From Atopomonas hussainii (GTDB lineage Bacteria > Pseudomonadota > Gammaproteobacteria > Pseudomonadales > Pseudomonadaceae), in the NCBI RefSeq assembly GCF_900109735.1, contig NZ_FOAS01000003.1, forward strand, positions 1 to 64,000: 64,000 nucleotides of DNA, written 5' to 3'. This document shows, in pieces, positions 63,888-64,000 of the stretch. Position numbers and translations under genes: made by a program. Below the pieces are notes generated by a model. That model made no database searches. It was not told the origin of the DNA and was given only the letters and a program-made list of their open reading frames with translations. Numbering within the stretch: the first letter of the stretch is position 1; every line of letters begins with the position of its first letter.

Positions 63888-64000
63888 GCTGGATTAATCT
63901 ACACGAGCTATTGCTCGCACCGACACACGACCGTCTGCTGTGCCAGCAACCCGAACTGAGCCTAAGCCAGTGGCAAGCGCGCACCTTGCGCTTGGCCGCC
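63884..64000 (+). CDS. apeH: Start of acyl/aryl-AMP ligase of the aryl polyene cluster (cut by window edge)
   Basis: 39 residues, MSWINLHELLLAPTHDRLLCQ and on, beginning in the ATGA overlap with apeG. Assignment to the AMP-dependent ligase that activates 4-hydroxybenzoate-type starters rests on position after apeG and on the N-terminal look; no adenylation motif is in the window. Confidence 0.6.
   Translation, partial: MSWINLHELLLAPTHDRLLCQQPELSLSQWQARTLRLAA

Overview
The window reads as a chromosomal segment of a gammaproteobacterium of the family Pseudomonadaceae. Gene order matches, block by block, the order I remember from Pseudomonas aeruginosa PAO1, and the small RNA, the GacA box and the LPS-core kinase genes are all Pseudomonas-type. 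I cannot name a genus or species. All PAO1 locus numbers below come from memory, not from a search.

Layout. (1) 1-8440: the tail of an IS5-family transposase, then a minus-strand LPS core cluster: a GT2 glycosyltransferase, a small secreted protein, four LPS-kinase-like proteins (a tandem-domain kinase, WapQ, WapP, WaaP), WaaG, WaaC and WaaF. (2) 8495-17105: ilvE, glnE and divergent aceE-aceF (PA5013-PA5016 order), with stacked candidate operators between glnE and aceE. (3) 17211-20552: the dTDP-L-rhamnose operon in the order rmlBACD, placed between aceF and dipA. (4) 20570-28229: an unknown periplasmic protein, the c-di-GMP phosphodiesterase dipA, msrA, an unknown secreted protein, rlmJ and an acyl-CoA dehydrogenase (PA5017-PA5020 order). 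(5) 28483-31854: a 714-residue tubulin/FtsZ-superfamily protein, an RsmY-type small RNA with a perfect GacA box, endonuclease I, and one copy of a short inverted-repeat element. (6) 31860-47040: two acyl-CoA dehydrogenases, a SprA-type metalloprotease-like protein, the bioBFHCD operon, comF, srkA, rarD, a 480-bp non-coding stretch with DnaA boxes, gcvR, an acetyltransferase and an HDOD protein; much of this resembles the PA0483-PA0508 block. (7) 47224-61130: an RlmI-like methyltransferase, then cvrA, mscK, selO, a lipoprotein, an SLC13 transporter, metY, a thioesterase, a universal stress protein and a ParA-like ATPase (PA5021-PA5028 order). (8) 61337-64000: the start of an aryl polyene (xanthomonadin-like pigment) cluster, apeC-apeH, cut by the window end.

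The themes are envelope building (LPS core phosphorylation, rhamnose, aryl polyene), central carbon entry (pyruvate dehydrogenase, fatty-acid oxidation, biotin) and signalling (Gac/Rsm RNA, c-di-GMP). The least explained gene is the tubulin-like GTPase: it sits alone at a break in the remembered gene order, and keeps the nucleotide-binding and T7 synergy-loop residues of FtsZ/tubulin in a much longer protein. No tRNA, rRNA or CRISPR array was seen.
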